Positions 25,201 to 38,800 of a DNA stretch of 64,000 bases are shown here, piece after piece. The notes under the pieces are model-generated. The model was not told the origin of the DNA and did no database searches. It saw only the letters and a list, made by a program, of their open reading frames with translations. The stretch is from Solea solea (taxonomy: Eukaryota > Chordata > Actinopteri > Pleuronectiformes > Soleidae). How positions within the stretch are numbered: the stretch's first letter is position 1; each line of letters opens with the position of its first letter. A program made the position numbers and the translations under genes. The stretch covers positions 22,588,530 to 22,652,529 of the forward strand of contig NC_081142.1 of NCBI RefSeq assembly GCF_958295425.1, given 5' to 3'.

Positions 25201-28200
25201 ATTAAAAGGATGTGTAACAGCTGCAGAGTGTTAGCAACAAACACACGGAGGGCAGAAATATAAAGAGCTGCAGCAGAGAAATGAGAGCAGAGGCCGAGCA
25301 GAGGCTGGATTAGCTGATCCTTTACATCATGTGCCGCTGCTGCTGTTAAAGCTGTTCCAGTCAACTGTGTTATTTATTTTTAACTTCCTTTGTTATAAAA
25401 CCTCTGTCCTGTACAGATCAACTGTTAAGACCAGGTAGAAGTGAAGCCACAAAAACCAAACCAATATGAAACATGACTTCCTCCTACTACACATGCTATT
25501 TGGGAAATTTGTGACAAACGTCTGTCTGTTAAAAGCTCACAGTGATGCTTTTTAGTGTGTGTGTGTGTGTGTGGGGGTGTGTGTGTGTGTGAGGAGTCAG
25601 GCTCATGCTGGCAATAGGTCAGTGAAGGTGCGGGGATGAAACAGTTTCAGGTGGTGGAAAATATTATTATATAACCGCCTCGTCGCTGTAGCTTTATCAG
25701 ATTCATTTCTACACAAGTAAAGACATGTTAAGCCTGTACGTACTCCGCAAGAACAGAGAAATGTGTTCTTTTTCTGACTTCACATTTCTCTGTTCTTGTG
25801 GAGTATGTGCAGACATTAACAAGTTTTAATCAACAATATCTTCAACTTCAACTTCACATTCGCTCATTTCTTACTCTCTTACTCTAAAACTATGCTTCCT
25901 ACAGGAGATGTATCTTAGGTGCCGATTAAAATTTTGCACTGACCAATGAAGAACCAGTACCCATTTAGTATCGATTCTCAATACTCTTCCCTACTGTTCT
26001 GGTCTTGGTAGTTCAAGATTCAACTCCAAAATCACTCTGTTACAAATCCCGGTTCTGCTCCACCCTTAAAATGTGACTCAGGATAAAATGCAGTGACTGT
26101 GTTGGTGTCTGTGCACAGCTGAGTTAAACAGTATCACCCATCTCAACTTACAGAACTGAAGTCTGCAAAACCCGCAGTAGAGTCTGTGGGGTCTTTACTT
26201 GATGCTGTCGATGACGACGACGGTGGGGCAAAGGGGTCTTTGCCGCTGAATGGGTCTCCCATGCCCTTTTTACTCTGGAACGGATCGACGGCCTCACCGC
26301 CAAACGGCTGGAAGGGATCAGACGGTTTGGAAAGGTCGGCTGTGGTGGACATGCTCACTGGTGTGCTCTTACCTGGGGATATAAAAGAAAAGTAAACAAC
26401 CTCATACAGAAGATAACTTTTTTACAGCGGTCCAAAAAAGCTTCCTGGCACCAACAACCAGATTACATAAGGAAATTCAATGGGTCACTAACCTTTCTGT
26501 GTGTATTTTTGGTGTGTTTGAATGGTCATTGTTACTATTAACAAGCGGTTTGGTACCGTTCACACTTGCATTAAGATTCTGTACACTGACAAACAGCGAT
26601 GTTTGTGGACTTTGTTCCCTGCAAATGCAAATAAAGACACGGCAAGTTCATTTACACGTAGACACATAGTACGTTTCAACAACAAAGCATTTCAAAGTGC
26701 TTTGTCGCCGACAGGTTTTGGCACGTGTACTTCTCATTACCGTAACTCCTAGACCCTCAAGTGGAGGATAAAGCGCTAGGTTAATAAACGGATGGATGGA
26801 TACCGGGAAGCAGAGAAATAAGAGCTTTGCGCTCATATACGTTTCATTACGGCAAAACCTCAGGACTTCCGCAGAACGAGCATCCAATCACAGATGAGAT
26901 TCAGCAGCGCGGCACACGTGTGTTTGTGATGTCAGTTTCTCAGTACAGTCATTCCTACAGTAAACAGTTGAATTTATTTAACATTTTTTGACAATACTAC
27001 AAGCATAAAATCAAAATAAATTTAGGGTTAAATATAGAGGTAAATGAAACAAGGGAGACAAAGGAAATTAACAGAGACTAAAAGTTGCAGCACTGATGAT
27101 AATTTGATTTGTATATCAGTATAAATGAACCAGAATGAGTGTGTACAGCAGCTCCCAGTGTATCAGAGCAGGGGATGAAATGTCGCTGAATGAAAACCAC
27201 TTCTTTGTTTTTTTCTGGTAAAAAAGTTGTTTTTCTTTTAATAAAAAGCAAGAAAAGGAATGATGGAACAGCTATTTGGTCTGCATGGTGCAACTGTGGT
27301 ATTGCAATAACCATATTAACAGCCCTAGGTATGTTAATATGGCCCTAATATGCACAAATAATAACAAGTTCAACGGCTGAAAAGCGGCTTTGCTTGGGCA
27401 AAAGTGTGTGTGAAGTGTTGGGAAGCACGGGAATCATTTGCATTGTGCTGGCGGTGACAAAGAAAGAAGCAAAGATACTAAAAACACATGCTAACAGGTT
27501 TGAGGTTTCACATATTGTATCTGTAGAGGAGGATGTGAACAGACTAAGAGGAGCTCAGAGAACAACATGACTCATCAGCGCAGCTCCCACTTGAGAAAGT
27601 CACCTCGCTGACCTTAGTGAGGTTGTCTATGTTAATAACACCAGATCTGATCTGAGCGACTGAATCCTCCGGTTCTCACGGTCCTGCTACCCACGCACTG
27701 CTTCACCTCTGTGGCAGCATCCAGCTTTTGAAAGCCGCAAGAGTTTCACCTCCAAGCGCCGCAAAATAACCCAACAAAATCCATACCAACGCCTTCCTGT
27801 GAAGTATCGCACAAACAGCTGGTCGGAAAAAATGAAAAACAGCCAAACCAAGAGCGATACTCTCAGAAGCCACAGAGGAGCCCGGGCCTCAACTGTTTCC
27901 TGGTAAATCACATGGTTGGGTTTGTGCCCACAGCACCGACTGTTGGTTCACCTGCTCACCAACTACACAAACAATGATTTAACCACATGCATTCACAATA
28001 TTTATCCATACTGCATCACTTCTGTACTTTATTCATCATTAATTGATGGTTTGGGGGTGAAAATTGAGCAGTGAATATGACAGAAAAATAAGCAAAATCC
28101 TTAGAACAGATGTGAAGATGTTTCAAGTTGTAGCCATTTCTGTATCTCCTATCTAAAAAAATGTAGTTATCCATTTTAAAAGTGTCTCTTATTTTATTTT

Positions 28201-29720
28201 TAGTATAATTCTGGCTGTTTAAGGTCCAGTGTGCAAAGTGAATTGAACATAATTATATTTCATTTACTCTTTAAGTGTCTGGATGAGCTGAATGAGCTCA
28301 ACAGAGGCTGCCATTTTGGACCACCAGGTTTTTACAGTAGCCCACAAACCAGACATCTTTTGAGTTTTGATGCCAACTGAAGGCTCCATGGCGTCTCCAG
28401 CCGACTTGCAAGAGAAGGATATTCTGCTGCAACATGAAACTACAAACTGCACCTTAAAAAAGTCCTGTTAAGTTAAGTTATTTATATGTTTATTAAAGGG
28501 TAATTAATGAACCTGACAACTACAATATGTAGACATTAAATACTCAAAACCTCAATCTCAATGTATCAGACGCGATGGAAACTCTGGCACAAACTAAAAA
28601 ACAAGTAATCCAAGACGCCACAGTTACGGGTATTAACGGGGAGACGGCGCCGGCGATGGCAGAGGATCGTGGGAACGTTAAGAGCACATCGTGTCGCTTG
28701 TGAAGGTGTCAAACCACAGGACCAGTCAAACTGTTGACATATAACATGCACACACGGCGCTCAAGTCCTACTACCCAGATAACCCGGCCGATCAGCTGTT
28801 CACACTCCACGCACTGTGTGAAACTCGCATGCCTGGCAATCAGTTATTTTCCTCTTTCTGAGCGCGGCGCGCACACATATTCACTCATTCACACTTGAGA
28901 AACCACGATCAGGAGCTCCACCCTGGTTTTATAATAATCTGCACCGAGTGGTGGTATCTCATTTTAATATCTATAACAGGACGGCAAACGCAGCATCGTA
29001 CAAAAACCCCACCAACAACAGTTTCAGAGATGTGTTCTCTGCAGACACTGCAGCATGACCTTCTGACACACACACACACACAAAGGGAAGAGAGAGGAAG
29101 CAAGTAAGGGTGTGTCTCCAAACAACAAGCCAAGCAAACCACAGATCATCACTCTTTGAACATCACCATCATGTGTGTGTGTGTGTGCCCCTATACAAAC
29201 ATGAACACAGCAGATTGTGAAAGTTAACTTCAAATGTCATGTCATGTTATTATTTTATAGTTTGGTCCATATATATGTTATATTTTATTCCCAAACCTAA
29301 AAAAAGGTGCCAAGAAAATTTAAGAAGCTGAATAATTTATTAAGAAGAAAAACATCAACAACAACCTCAGAAGGATTGTTAAAATAGTCTATGATTAATT
29401 TGATTAATGGTTTCACTGCCTGAGAATGTGTGAAAAAGATTGCACTGCGGAGTAAAGACTGTCTTCTGTTCAGGATGTTAAGGCGTGTCTGACTCTGTAA
29501 ATTCTGTAACTATATATATACACACATATATATACACACACACACACATATACATATATGTGTGAACTCTTAGTGAGCTTCATCTGCAGTTCACTGGTGA
29601 GTCTTCTTTTGCTCTACTTGATTTCCTTCATCTGTAGGAATTGTTCAGAGATTGTCTGCACAGAGCAGGTGCAGCGACTCACCAGTGAACTGCAGATGAA
29701 GCTCACTGAGAGTTTATATG

Positions 29721-29760
<40 letters not shown>

Positions 29761-29820
29761 TGTATATATATATATATACATATATATATATACACACGTA
29801 TATATATATACACACACGTG

Positions 29821-29851
<31 letters not shown>

Positions 29852-32800
29852 GCATATATATATATGCACACATATATATATATACACACATACGGAGAGC
29901 AGGATGTACGTGTCGTGTAAACGGGAACAAAGACAGAGTCTTAGTACAAAGTACTAAGTTCTTACAAAGTTCTTATGACTTCTGTTTCACCGATGATGGA
30001 CAAAAAACGGGACACACGACGTGTTAAAAGCACGATTGATTGTGTGTCCGATTCTTTGGGTTCTGCTTCCAGTTTTGACAGTTGCTCGCACCCTTTCACA
30101 CCAGACGTGAGATAACATGGCAAGTCGCAAAGATGCAAGGATAAAGAAACATATTTCTGTGCACTCATTTTTATGTTCTTTTCTAAATCCCTATACTGTG
30201 AGGTAGTGTGATGGACTGTTGACACTTTCCCCCCCTCCCACAATGTAATAAAGTGAAAATGCAGGTGCCATTAAAAGTATCAAGATACTGTAATAAGTCT
30301 TTCCTTGTTGGCTAGGGTTAGGCAGTAAACTGTGTACGTTTAATGGTGTCCTCAGAGTCTTTCAGAAGACAGAGAACGGAGCAGCTGCTTCAGCTTCACG
30401 CACCACAGAAAACCCATGAAATGCTCTGCCCGCCGGCCGTGACGCAGCTTTTGTAATGAACCTGAAGCAGAGCCTGATGCAGTCAATAAAAACTGCACTG
30501 TTTGCAAGTGTGCAATTATTTTTCACAGCTAAAACTATGTTTTTTTTATTATAACATGAGAGTAAAGTACCAAAATAAGGCTCTGTTGTGTTCCAGTATC
30601 TAATGTGATGTTGACATCAAAATCAAGGACTTCCCAGGACCAATGTCAAGGACTGAATATGCTGACACAGCTTAAGATGAGAAGGCCACTTGACGTTTAC
30701 TGAAACTGTTGCCTCTTTAGGACGTTTTTTCTGTCATAAAGACTGACCTTGTCGTCTTTTGTCTTTGGCGAGACAGAGATGTTGGAATCTTCCATTTCCC
30801 AGGCATCACATCATCATTTGCTTTCTCTTGCTTAACTAGCTCATTGTTCTGCATGGATTCTCATGACAATGACAAAGCGAGAGACAGGGACAGTGTCCAC
30901 AACACAGCTAGTAATTATGACTCCACATTTGTCCTGCGTAGTCTACGTACATCAAGCAATGCAGGGCATGAAACAGTAGGTGGCTTTGGAAACAAACAAG
31001 GGAGACATTCACCTAAATATCAAATTAACTTCTTTCTTGCACAAACTTTCAAGGATTTCAAAGACCCGTGGAATCACTGCATACATGATCAAATCATAAA
31101 AAGGGATTTGCAGTTGCATAGTATTATCTGTTACTGTGACTATTTGTCTTAATATAATATATATTAAATATATTTTATATATATCTATATTAAAAAAGAT
31201 ATAAAGCTAATGTCTGATCAGTGATTGCATCTATAATCACCAGGGGGCAGCGACAATAAGCATTTACTAAGTAGACTGCGCATATTTGCAGAAGCGAGGA
31301 AATTATAAGGTATCTTGAGCACATTGTAATAAAATTTACCAGGGCCTTTGAATGCATCTCGTTAACTGCTCCCGTTCACTCAACAAGCTGTGAACCCTGT
31401 AATACTTTCACTAGCTCTCATGCATTATTTCATCATATAAGTGTGTTTTCTAGTTTGATATGGTCCTAGTTGATGCAACAGGTTCAGTGCACAGCACAGC
31501 ACTACTTGCCACAGCTGTTTCAGGTATTTGAACTTAGAATTGACTGCACAGTGTATGATGGCAGTGGCTTCCCTGTACCCACAACACTGCGCTTTCCTGT
31601 TGACAGATCAGAGCATAGTTTGAAACTTTCCACAAAGGAGGGAGGGGTTAAAAGATGTTATCTGCTTACACACATATGAAAAAAAAAATTTCAACACTAA
31701 TTATGAATCAAAAAAACTTCACATACATATTTAAGAAGTTGTTTGCTGGGGATTCTACAGTGTCTGTAACGGTTTAAGTAGCATTTCCAATAGCATAGTA
31801 CCTGGTACCAGGTACTATTTTTAGTACCTGCTCCGACGGGGTTCTAAAAGCGTGCCTAGTAGGTACTATGCACTGATTGGTCAGACTGCCGGCCACTGAC
31901 TGGCCGGAGTGCCGTCACAGGAAGAGACGTCCCCCACACAAATCAAGCCGAAAAGCGCCGAACTGTAGATCACTTAAAACTACTTAACAATCCTAAAACC
32001 GTGGGTTAATCTCCGACAACTACCAGGGAAATCTCTATATTTAACAGAGGAGTATGGTGTATTTAGGGACAGCGCTGGCGATCGCAAGCGGCATCACAGA
32101 CCGCTGCTGCTGAAGTCTGTGGAGTAGGAGGCTGTACTCCTGTGTTGACAGAAATCAAGCCGAACAGTGCAGAACTGTAGATCAGTTAAAACTACTTAAC
32201 ACTCCTAAAAACGTGGGCTTACAACAACTACAGGAGTCTGGTGTAAAGTCACTAGTTACTTGTGTGTGTTGCGTATAAAACAAAGTCACCGCAGTTTCAC
32301 TCAGCCGCGCAGTGATGACTCCACCCACGTTAAGTAGGTACTTTTTTTGTAGTGGAGATGCAACCTAATCGTGCCGTGTTGTGCCGAGACGAGTAGAGCA
32401 GGTGGAAATACGCCATATGTCAGCTGAGACTGGCACAATCCGTGAACCCTGTGACCCTCATGTGGAGGATAAAGCGACAGAAAATGGATGGATGGATGGA
32501 TGATATAAAACTGAGTCCCCAAGTCTCAGTATCAGTGGATGAACAGGGTTAAAAGAAACCAGTTCATTGGAAAAGTTGACTTTCTGTCTGAGGTCTGAAG
32601 GAGTAAGCTTCCCCAGAAAATGGGAGCAATAGACTTTGCTACCAACTAAAGAGGACAATTAAAGTCACTGGACAAGATGGATCACAATATTACTAACAAT
32701 ATAAACAAAAAAATGTGGTTTAGGGCAGAGTTTCAGCTCGGCCCAGACCGTTCCATTTTTGGCAGCCTTCCATTGGGGCACTAGAGTTAAATGGATTTCC

Positions 32801-35800
32801 CGTGTTTGATTGAAAGACAAACAGCGCTGTAGAAATCTGTCACATCCTCACACCACCATCTTAGTAACAACATATTAAGTTAAGAGGAAGTTGTGTTCAA
32901 ATATTCTAAGAATACTAAAGAGCCACTCGCCAAGTCACAAGCACTGTTTCCCACAGAATTAATTTGAACTGCGGTGGCGGCAGTGATGCATGCACATGTG
33001 GTTCACTGTCGTCGCGTGCAGTGACAGGTACCCACACTGGACGATGAAAGAGAAGAGAGAGAGAGTGGGGGAGAGGGAGAGGGGGGGAGAGAGAGACAGA
33101 GAGAGAGACAGAGAGAGAGAATTACAGGCCACTTGTGGGTAAGTGTACAGCTGTGCTACGAGGTCTGACTTTCTGCCTGGAAAATAAAGAGAGAATTTTA
33201 TGGACAACAAGCGACCACTGTGCTGATATCGCTGCACAAACTGCTTTACAGTCCAGAAACGCAGCAAAAAAAAACATGTAACATGTCAGGTCTGAGACGC
33301 AGGAGCAGAGCATCATACTTTCCATTTTGGCGGCCATGTTAACTGAAATGGCGCGGTGTACGTGAGCAGAGCGACTCCGGTAATTAATCAGTAATATTTG
33401 CCATTCTTTAATTAACAGCCAATTCTTTACAAACGACACATTGTATTCTCAGAAACTCGATAAATGTTCCGGGTTATTTTAATGACCTGTTTCATGTATT
33501 TAAAAGTAAACGCAAAACAAAATTATTGAGAACGGCTCCCAATATTGAGCAGCACTGTGACACATTCATTTTGTTACTATACATTTTCTAAATTCATTTA
33601 TTCTGATTTTTTGTGTATATATTGTTCCTTTCCATGCAGGTATTTGTAAAACGAGGAAGACGAGGCCATTGTCTGCTCTGATTTCTAAAAGCAAATAGCA
33701 TCGGTCAAAGACAAACCCAGATTGGTCGACCTCTGGAGAGAACAAGGCTTCTCTTCTGGAGAATCGAGCTCTTATTTTATTTCCTCTGAATGCGACATGA
33801 GGCTCAAAGTAAATAAAAACATCAAAAAATTTGCTTTCAATACAGTTTCAAAGTCTAGAACGGTCCAATATGTCAGTAATTTCTGTCCGTTTCAAGGTAA
33901 AAGTACTCTATGGTTGTGAAGTATTTGCCGAGCTCGTACTAAATTCATCGGTTGAGTAAATCATCTACTATCAGATGGAGGGAAAAACTTGTATATCAGC
34001 ATAATCGACCTCTAGGTTCCAATTCAAACTCCTCGACGACTAAACGATTTTAGATTTCTCCTCCATGTCAAAGGTGTTAACTCTGCCTTTGGAATAGAAA
34101 AATTTAAATAGTATACGGAGAAATTTGCCCATTAAACCAGGTGTTAGTTTTCCATCATGGCCGACGATCAAAATCAGAGCCGATAAATACCCGAGTGCAC
34201 CAGCAAGCGCTGAGTCATTGGACCTTGTCGGTAAACCCTGATTGTATCAGTTTCCTCTGCAGACAAAAGCCAGATGTTGGTTGTTAGATGTTTGTGTGTT
34301 TTCCACGAGCTTTAGAGATATTTTATGCTATTATGAGAGAGGTAGAAACGTTGTTTTTCTCCATTTTGAAAGTGTTTGAACACGGAAGGCTGCCCGCGGT
34401 CAAGATAATGAACGGGAAACACTGCGTAAGGTTGAAGGAACTGCCAACAGAGCTCAGAGATGGAACTGTGTTGAGGCACAGTGGCCTCCATCATTCTTAA
34501 ATGAAAACAGACATGAATACAGAGTGAAGCCTCGATATTTTTTTAGAATGTGACCATTGACTGCTGCTGAAAACTGAAACAGTAAAAACAATCTCTACGT
34601 ATCTTTTGAAAAGCTTGATCACTCTTAGTCAAACTTCCAATATAGTGGTTATGATTATAGGTATGATGCTGATGTGGTTACCACATTGAAGCAAACCAAT
34701 TCTGAAACTTGGGTTTGTATGACAGAAAGCTTCCTGTTTTTTAAAAAGACGAACCTGTGATGCTGTCACTGTCGCTTTGATGCAAACAAAACTGTTATCT
34801 GGGGTTTATTTGATGCTGTTATTGGACAGCAAAACATTTCAGTCAAAGTGGAGCAGTTTCAACAATGATTTTGTGTTGTTTTCCACATTTAAAGACAACT
34901 CCTACATCATATTTTTATAAAAAATCCAGAATGCATTCACAGGAAATAACAACAAATAATACTAAACATTGGATATAAGTTTGAACACTTGACGTATTGG
35001 GAAAAACGGCATACAGATGGAAGGTGAACGTGAGTAAGTGCACCAGGTTAAAAGCAATTAAAAGCACGTTGTTTAGAAATCAAAAGACTAAAATGTCGCT
35101 TTCATTGCTCTGGAAAAAATGCCAGAAAGGAAACAAAAGTGGAGGTTTGTGTGGACTGATGAGGAAACCATTTTCCTCAACTTAGGGCAAGATTAAAAGT
35201 GATGGGCCAAACGACCTCGAGTATGTACCGATACTAGTCCGACACAGTCATTTTAGAGCATTTATGAACTATGAAGCGGTCATTTTTTTTTAAAGACATA
35301 ATTCTTCAACTGTGTAACAACTGTTGTTAAGGACTCTGCTTAAATGCTTTTGCTGATTTTGATTTACATGTACATATGTGTTTACATATTTTTCCACTTT
35401 TCACAAAGCAAATAAGATATCGATTTAATCATTCAAAACTATTGTATTTTATTGTTTGAAAATATAGAGTTTTGGGGCGACAGCTGAATGGACTGGAAGT
35501 CATCACAGGCTTGGAGTCGCTGTCGCAAGTTTTCTCCATCGACATCTGACAAAGTAATTGTAAATATCTAACATTTGTCAGATTATAAACGTTAGATACT
35601 CACAATTATTTTGTCGGATGTCGACGGAGAATGAGTTCCAGAGAGCGCAAAGAACAAATGTATTTTCAAACAATAAAATACAATATTTTTTAATGATTAA
35701 ATCGAAAAGAGTTGAAAATATTGACACAAATCTAATTCCATAGATATCAGCTATTCCGATACTGATACCGATATCACAGCCTCAATTATTTTGTCGGATG

Positions 35801-38800
35801 TCGACGGAGAATGAGTTCCAGAGAGCGCAAAGAACAAATGTATTTTCCAACAATAAAATACAATATTTTTTAATGATTAAATCGAAAAGAGTTGAAAATA
35901 TTGACACAAATCTAATTCCATAGATATCAGCTATTCCGATACTGATACCGATATCACAGCCTCAAGGATCTACTGATATCAGTTAATCAGTAACTTCCAA
36001 ATATTCTGCAGTCTTTGCATAGTAAAAAAATGCGATATATAGGATTTTTGGTTCGTATCAGAGTTGACATCTTTTCGATGTCCGATCCATGCATTTTTAA
36101 CCTGTATCGTACCGATGCTAAGTATCGGTGTGAGCTCAGCCCTATGTTAACAATTATTTTTGTTGTTTTGATACCGATATATCAATATACAAAATACCGT
36201 TTTTTTTGCACAGCACCCTACCTCCAGAGGTTTAAAGTTTTAATGTTTTTTTTTTATTTATATTTTGTTAAGTTAAACTGTTGGTTCTTCTTTCTTTCTT
36301 TTATTGCTGGGCTGACCGGGTTCTGGAGAGACTGAACTTTGACTGACTTTAGTTCTGACCTCATGTCTAATGTGTGTTGGTATGACAATAAAGAAATCTT
36401 GAATCTTGAATCTTGATATTGCAGCCTTGAGTATTGGCTGATACCGATATCAATCCGATACGATATCAGCACGAACAATACATACTTTAATTACTTATTT
36501 TGTAGTGTTTAATGTAAGAATAGGCTTGATCAAGTGAGATTACTTATACAGAGAACAATAGTCAGCCACAGTAGGTTTGAGAAAAACTGACCCATTTATT
36601 ATTAACCAATGGGTTACAGAAATTTTAACCTTCATCATTCGATTTTTTGCCATGTTCATTTGATACAGTCTATGGTTAATTTCATCAGAAGTACCAAGTG
36701 CTAATGGGTGTTTTCAGAGCACCCGTGTTTCACAGGTGACAGCGTGTCTTCCGAGAACACCCCCCTTGTTTTCACTATTTTTAGCCCAACCTACACAGGG
36801 TGAGTGACTCAGAGTAAACCCGGAGCCCATGGACCGCAGACGTACTTAGCTCCGTGTGTGGAGCTTCAAGACACATTTAAACATAGAAAGCTCTCGGCAT
36901 GGCTGGTTTTTTGAGTATAATTAACAAACGGAGGCTGTTGAAATCGACAGGTGGCACTGGTGTTTGAAATAATGCCTCAGGATGAGCTAGCGTGATGCTA
37001 ACTGCTAGCTCGCACTCGCTGTGCGGCTTCATAGCCTCTGATTTCAGAGGTTAAAGAAAAATTTTTACTTTCTAAAATAGCAGTAGCACACACACGCTGT
37101 TCATGTGGGCTCTACATGCATCCAACACGCAGAGCCCAAGTGATCACAACGGGCACTGCTGGATAGAAGTCCTGGAGCGGAATGGACTGTTTGTATTGGA
37201 GCGCTTATATCAGAGATTTTAGAGGCAGTCCGATATAATCCGATACTTGTTTTTTGGCTGATATGGGACTGATATCAGATATCAATATCAGATTGGGACA
37301 TCCCTGTAGAATACAGGATTTTTGGTATGTATCCCTGAGAAGAGCAGCACATTTATTTAAGTAGGAACAGTAAGTAGGAAGAGAAGCCCACAAAAACCCT
37401 GTGAGCTTCTTGATGAATAGTTTTTAAGGAGTTAAATTAAATTAAATAAAGTATTTTGCGTGATAAAATCTTGACTTCATAAATTCTTCTGCTTATAAAT
37501 TGAAAGCTTTAGCAGTTTGATTAGCAGGGTGCACGGTCACCATGAAAATGATGAATTCTGTCTCCTCCACTGTGTTTGGAAAGCTTGTGGCTCAGTCAAC
37601 TGATGTCTTACGTGTTTGGATGTGTGTTTTTACATCTGTCCAGGTTTGCGTCATGTGACTCACCACTGGGTGGTTTGGGTCTCGGGGGAACACTCTTCTT
37701 GGGCGGCAGAGCCGGCGTATCGCTCTTCCTGCTGAATGGGTCATCCACAAATACTGACTGGCAGGAAATAGAGTGAGAAGACAGAAGAGAATGACATGGT
37801 TTTACAGACACTGTAATCTCAGTGGCAGTGATGTGATAAAGCATCATAAAAAAGAAATGTGGTTCAATTCTTAAATCTGGTGCGGATGTTACTGGGGAAC
37901 CAGTTCAATTCATGGTTTTAAACATCATATACTCTGCAGTCAAAATACATTTAAATCATCATTTAAGAGGGTTGTTTATATTTGAACATTATAAAGTGAG
38001 GAAAAAATTGTTAAAAATACAGATGTGTTTCAGATTAGGTCAAATAATCAGTCACTGAAAGCCAAGTTTCTTCATTTTCTACCATTAAATAATAAAAAAA
38101 TGCTTAACTTCACTACCAGTTATTGAAGTTATCATGTTTTTTCAGTATTTAAAAAAACAAACAAAAAACAACGTATAAACTAACAATAAATGTTTGACAA
38201 GAAAGGAAATATAAAGTTTTAGTTGCTTAGCAACATTGATCGAGAACAAACATTTGTAATTTAATCAACCTCTAATCTCTTCCATTTTCAGTGATGTTAA
38301 TCCAGGCCTTTTCATAATTTATTCCTTTTAAAGACATAAAATTAAAAATCCTTTGTTGTGAGCTGTCAGGAAAACAGAGGCCTCTTCTGGAGATACCTTC
38401 TGGTAATCTGGAACCTTCTGGTAGTCTGGAACCTTCTGGTAATCTGGAACCTTCTGGTAGTCTGGAACCTTCTGATAATCAGGAACCTTCTGGTAATCTG
38501 GCATCCAGCTGGCTCTGCCTTCAAACGGGTCTCTGGTCTTGGACATGTGGCTGAAATCTGCGAATCCACCCAAGCTGTTGCTGCTGCTGCTGAACGAACT
38601 GCTGCCAAACGGGTCCAGCGTGCCGAATAAATCTGAAAATGACACCGGGACAAGGACGTTATTTAAAAAAATAAATAAAAAGATAAATAAATTAATTTAA
38701 AAAAGGTACATTTACTGCAAACTGAGCGAACAAACACAAATAGTCTCATTTGTAAAGTCACAGTTGAGATTTAGGTAGCATATATGTTTGAATGCAGTGT

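Larger units (their letters stand above)
26373..37663 (-). other. eps15l1: eps15l1 intron 22 (11.3 kb), repeat-rich
   Basis: This is the largest intron. It holds the repeat tail at 26735-26802 and a 'ggtccagtgtgcaaagtg' repeat at about 28215-28455. It also has TA/CA tracts with an inverted repeat at 29509-29892, a split MITE at about 30615-31075, and a palindrome-bearing element at about 31777-32415. Further on are a GA tract at 33054-33120, the 180-bp tandem duplication at 35603-35962 and a hAT-like 'gatatcgg' element at about 36408-37309. I found no nested gene. Confidence 0.7.

Noticed and set aside
38397..38504. Regular short repeats considered as a CRISPR-like array
   Set aside because: Units are directly adjacent with no unique spacers and lie in a coding exon. 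No cas genes are present.
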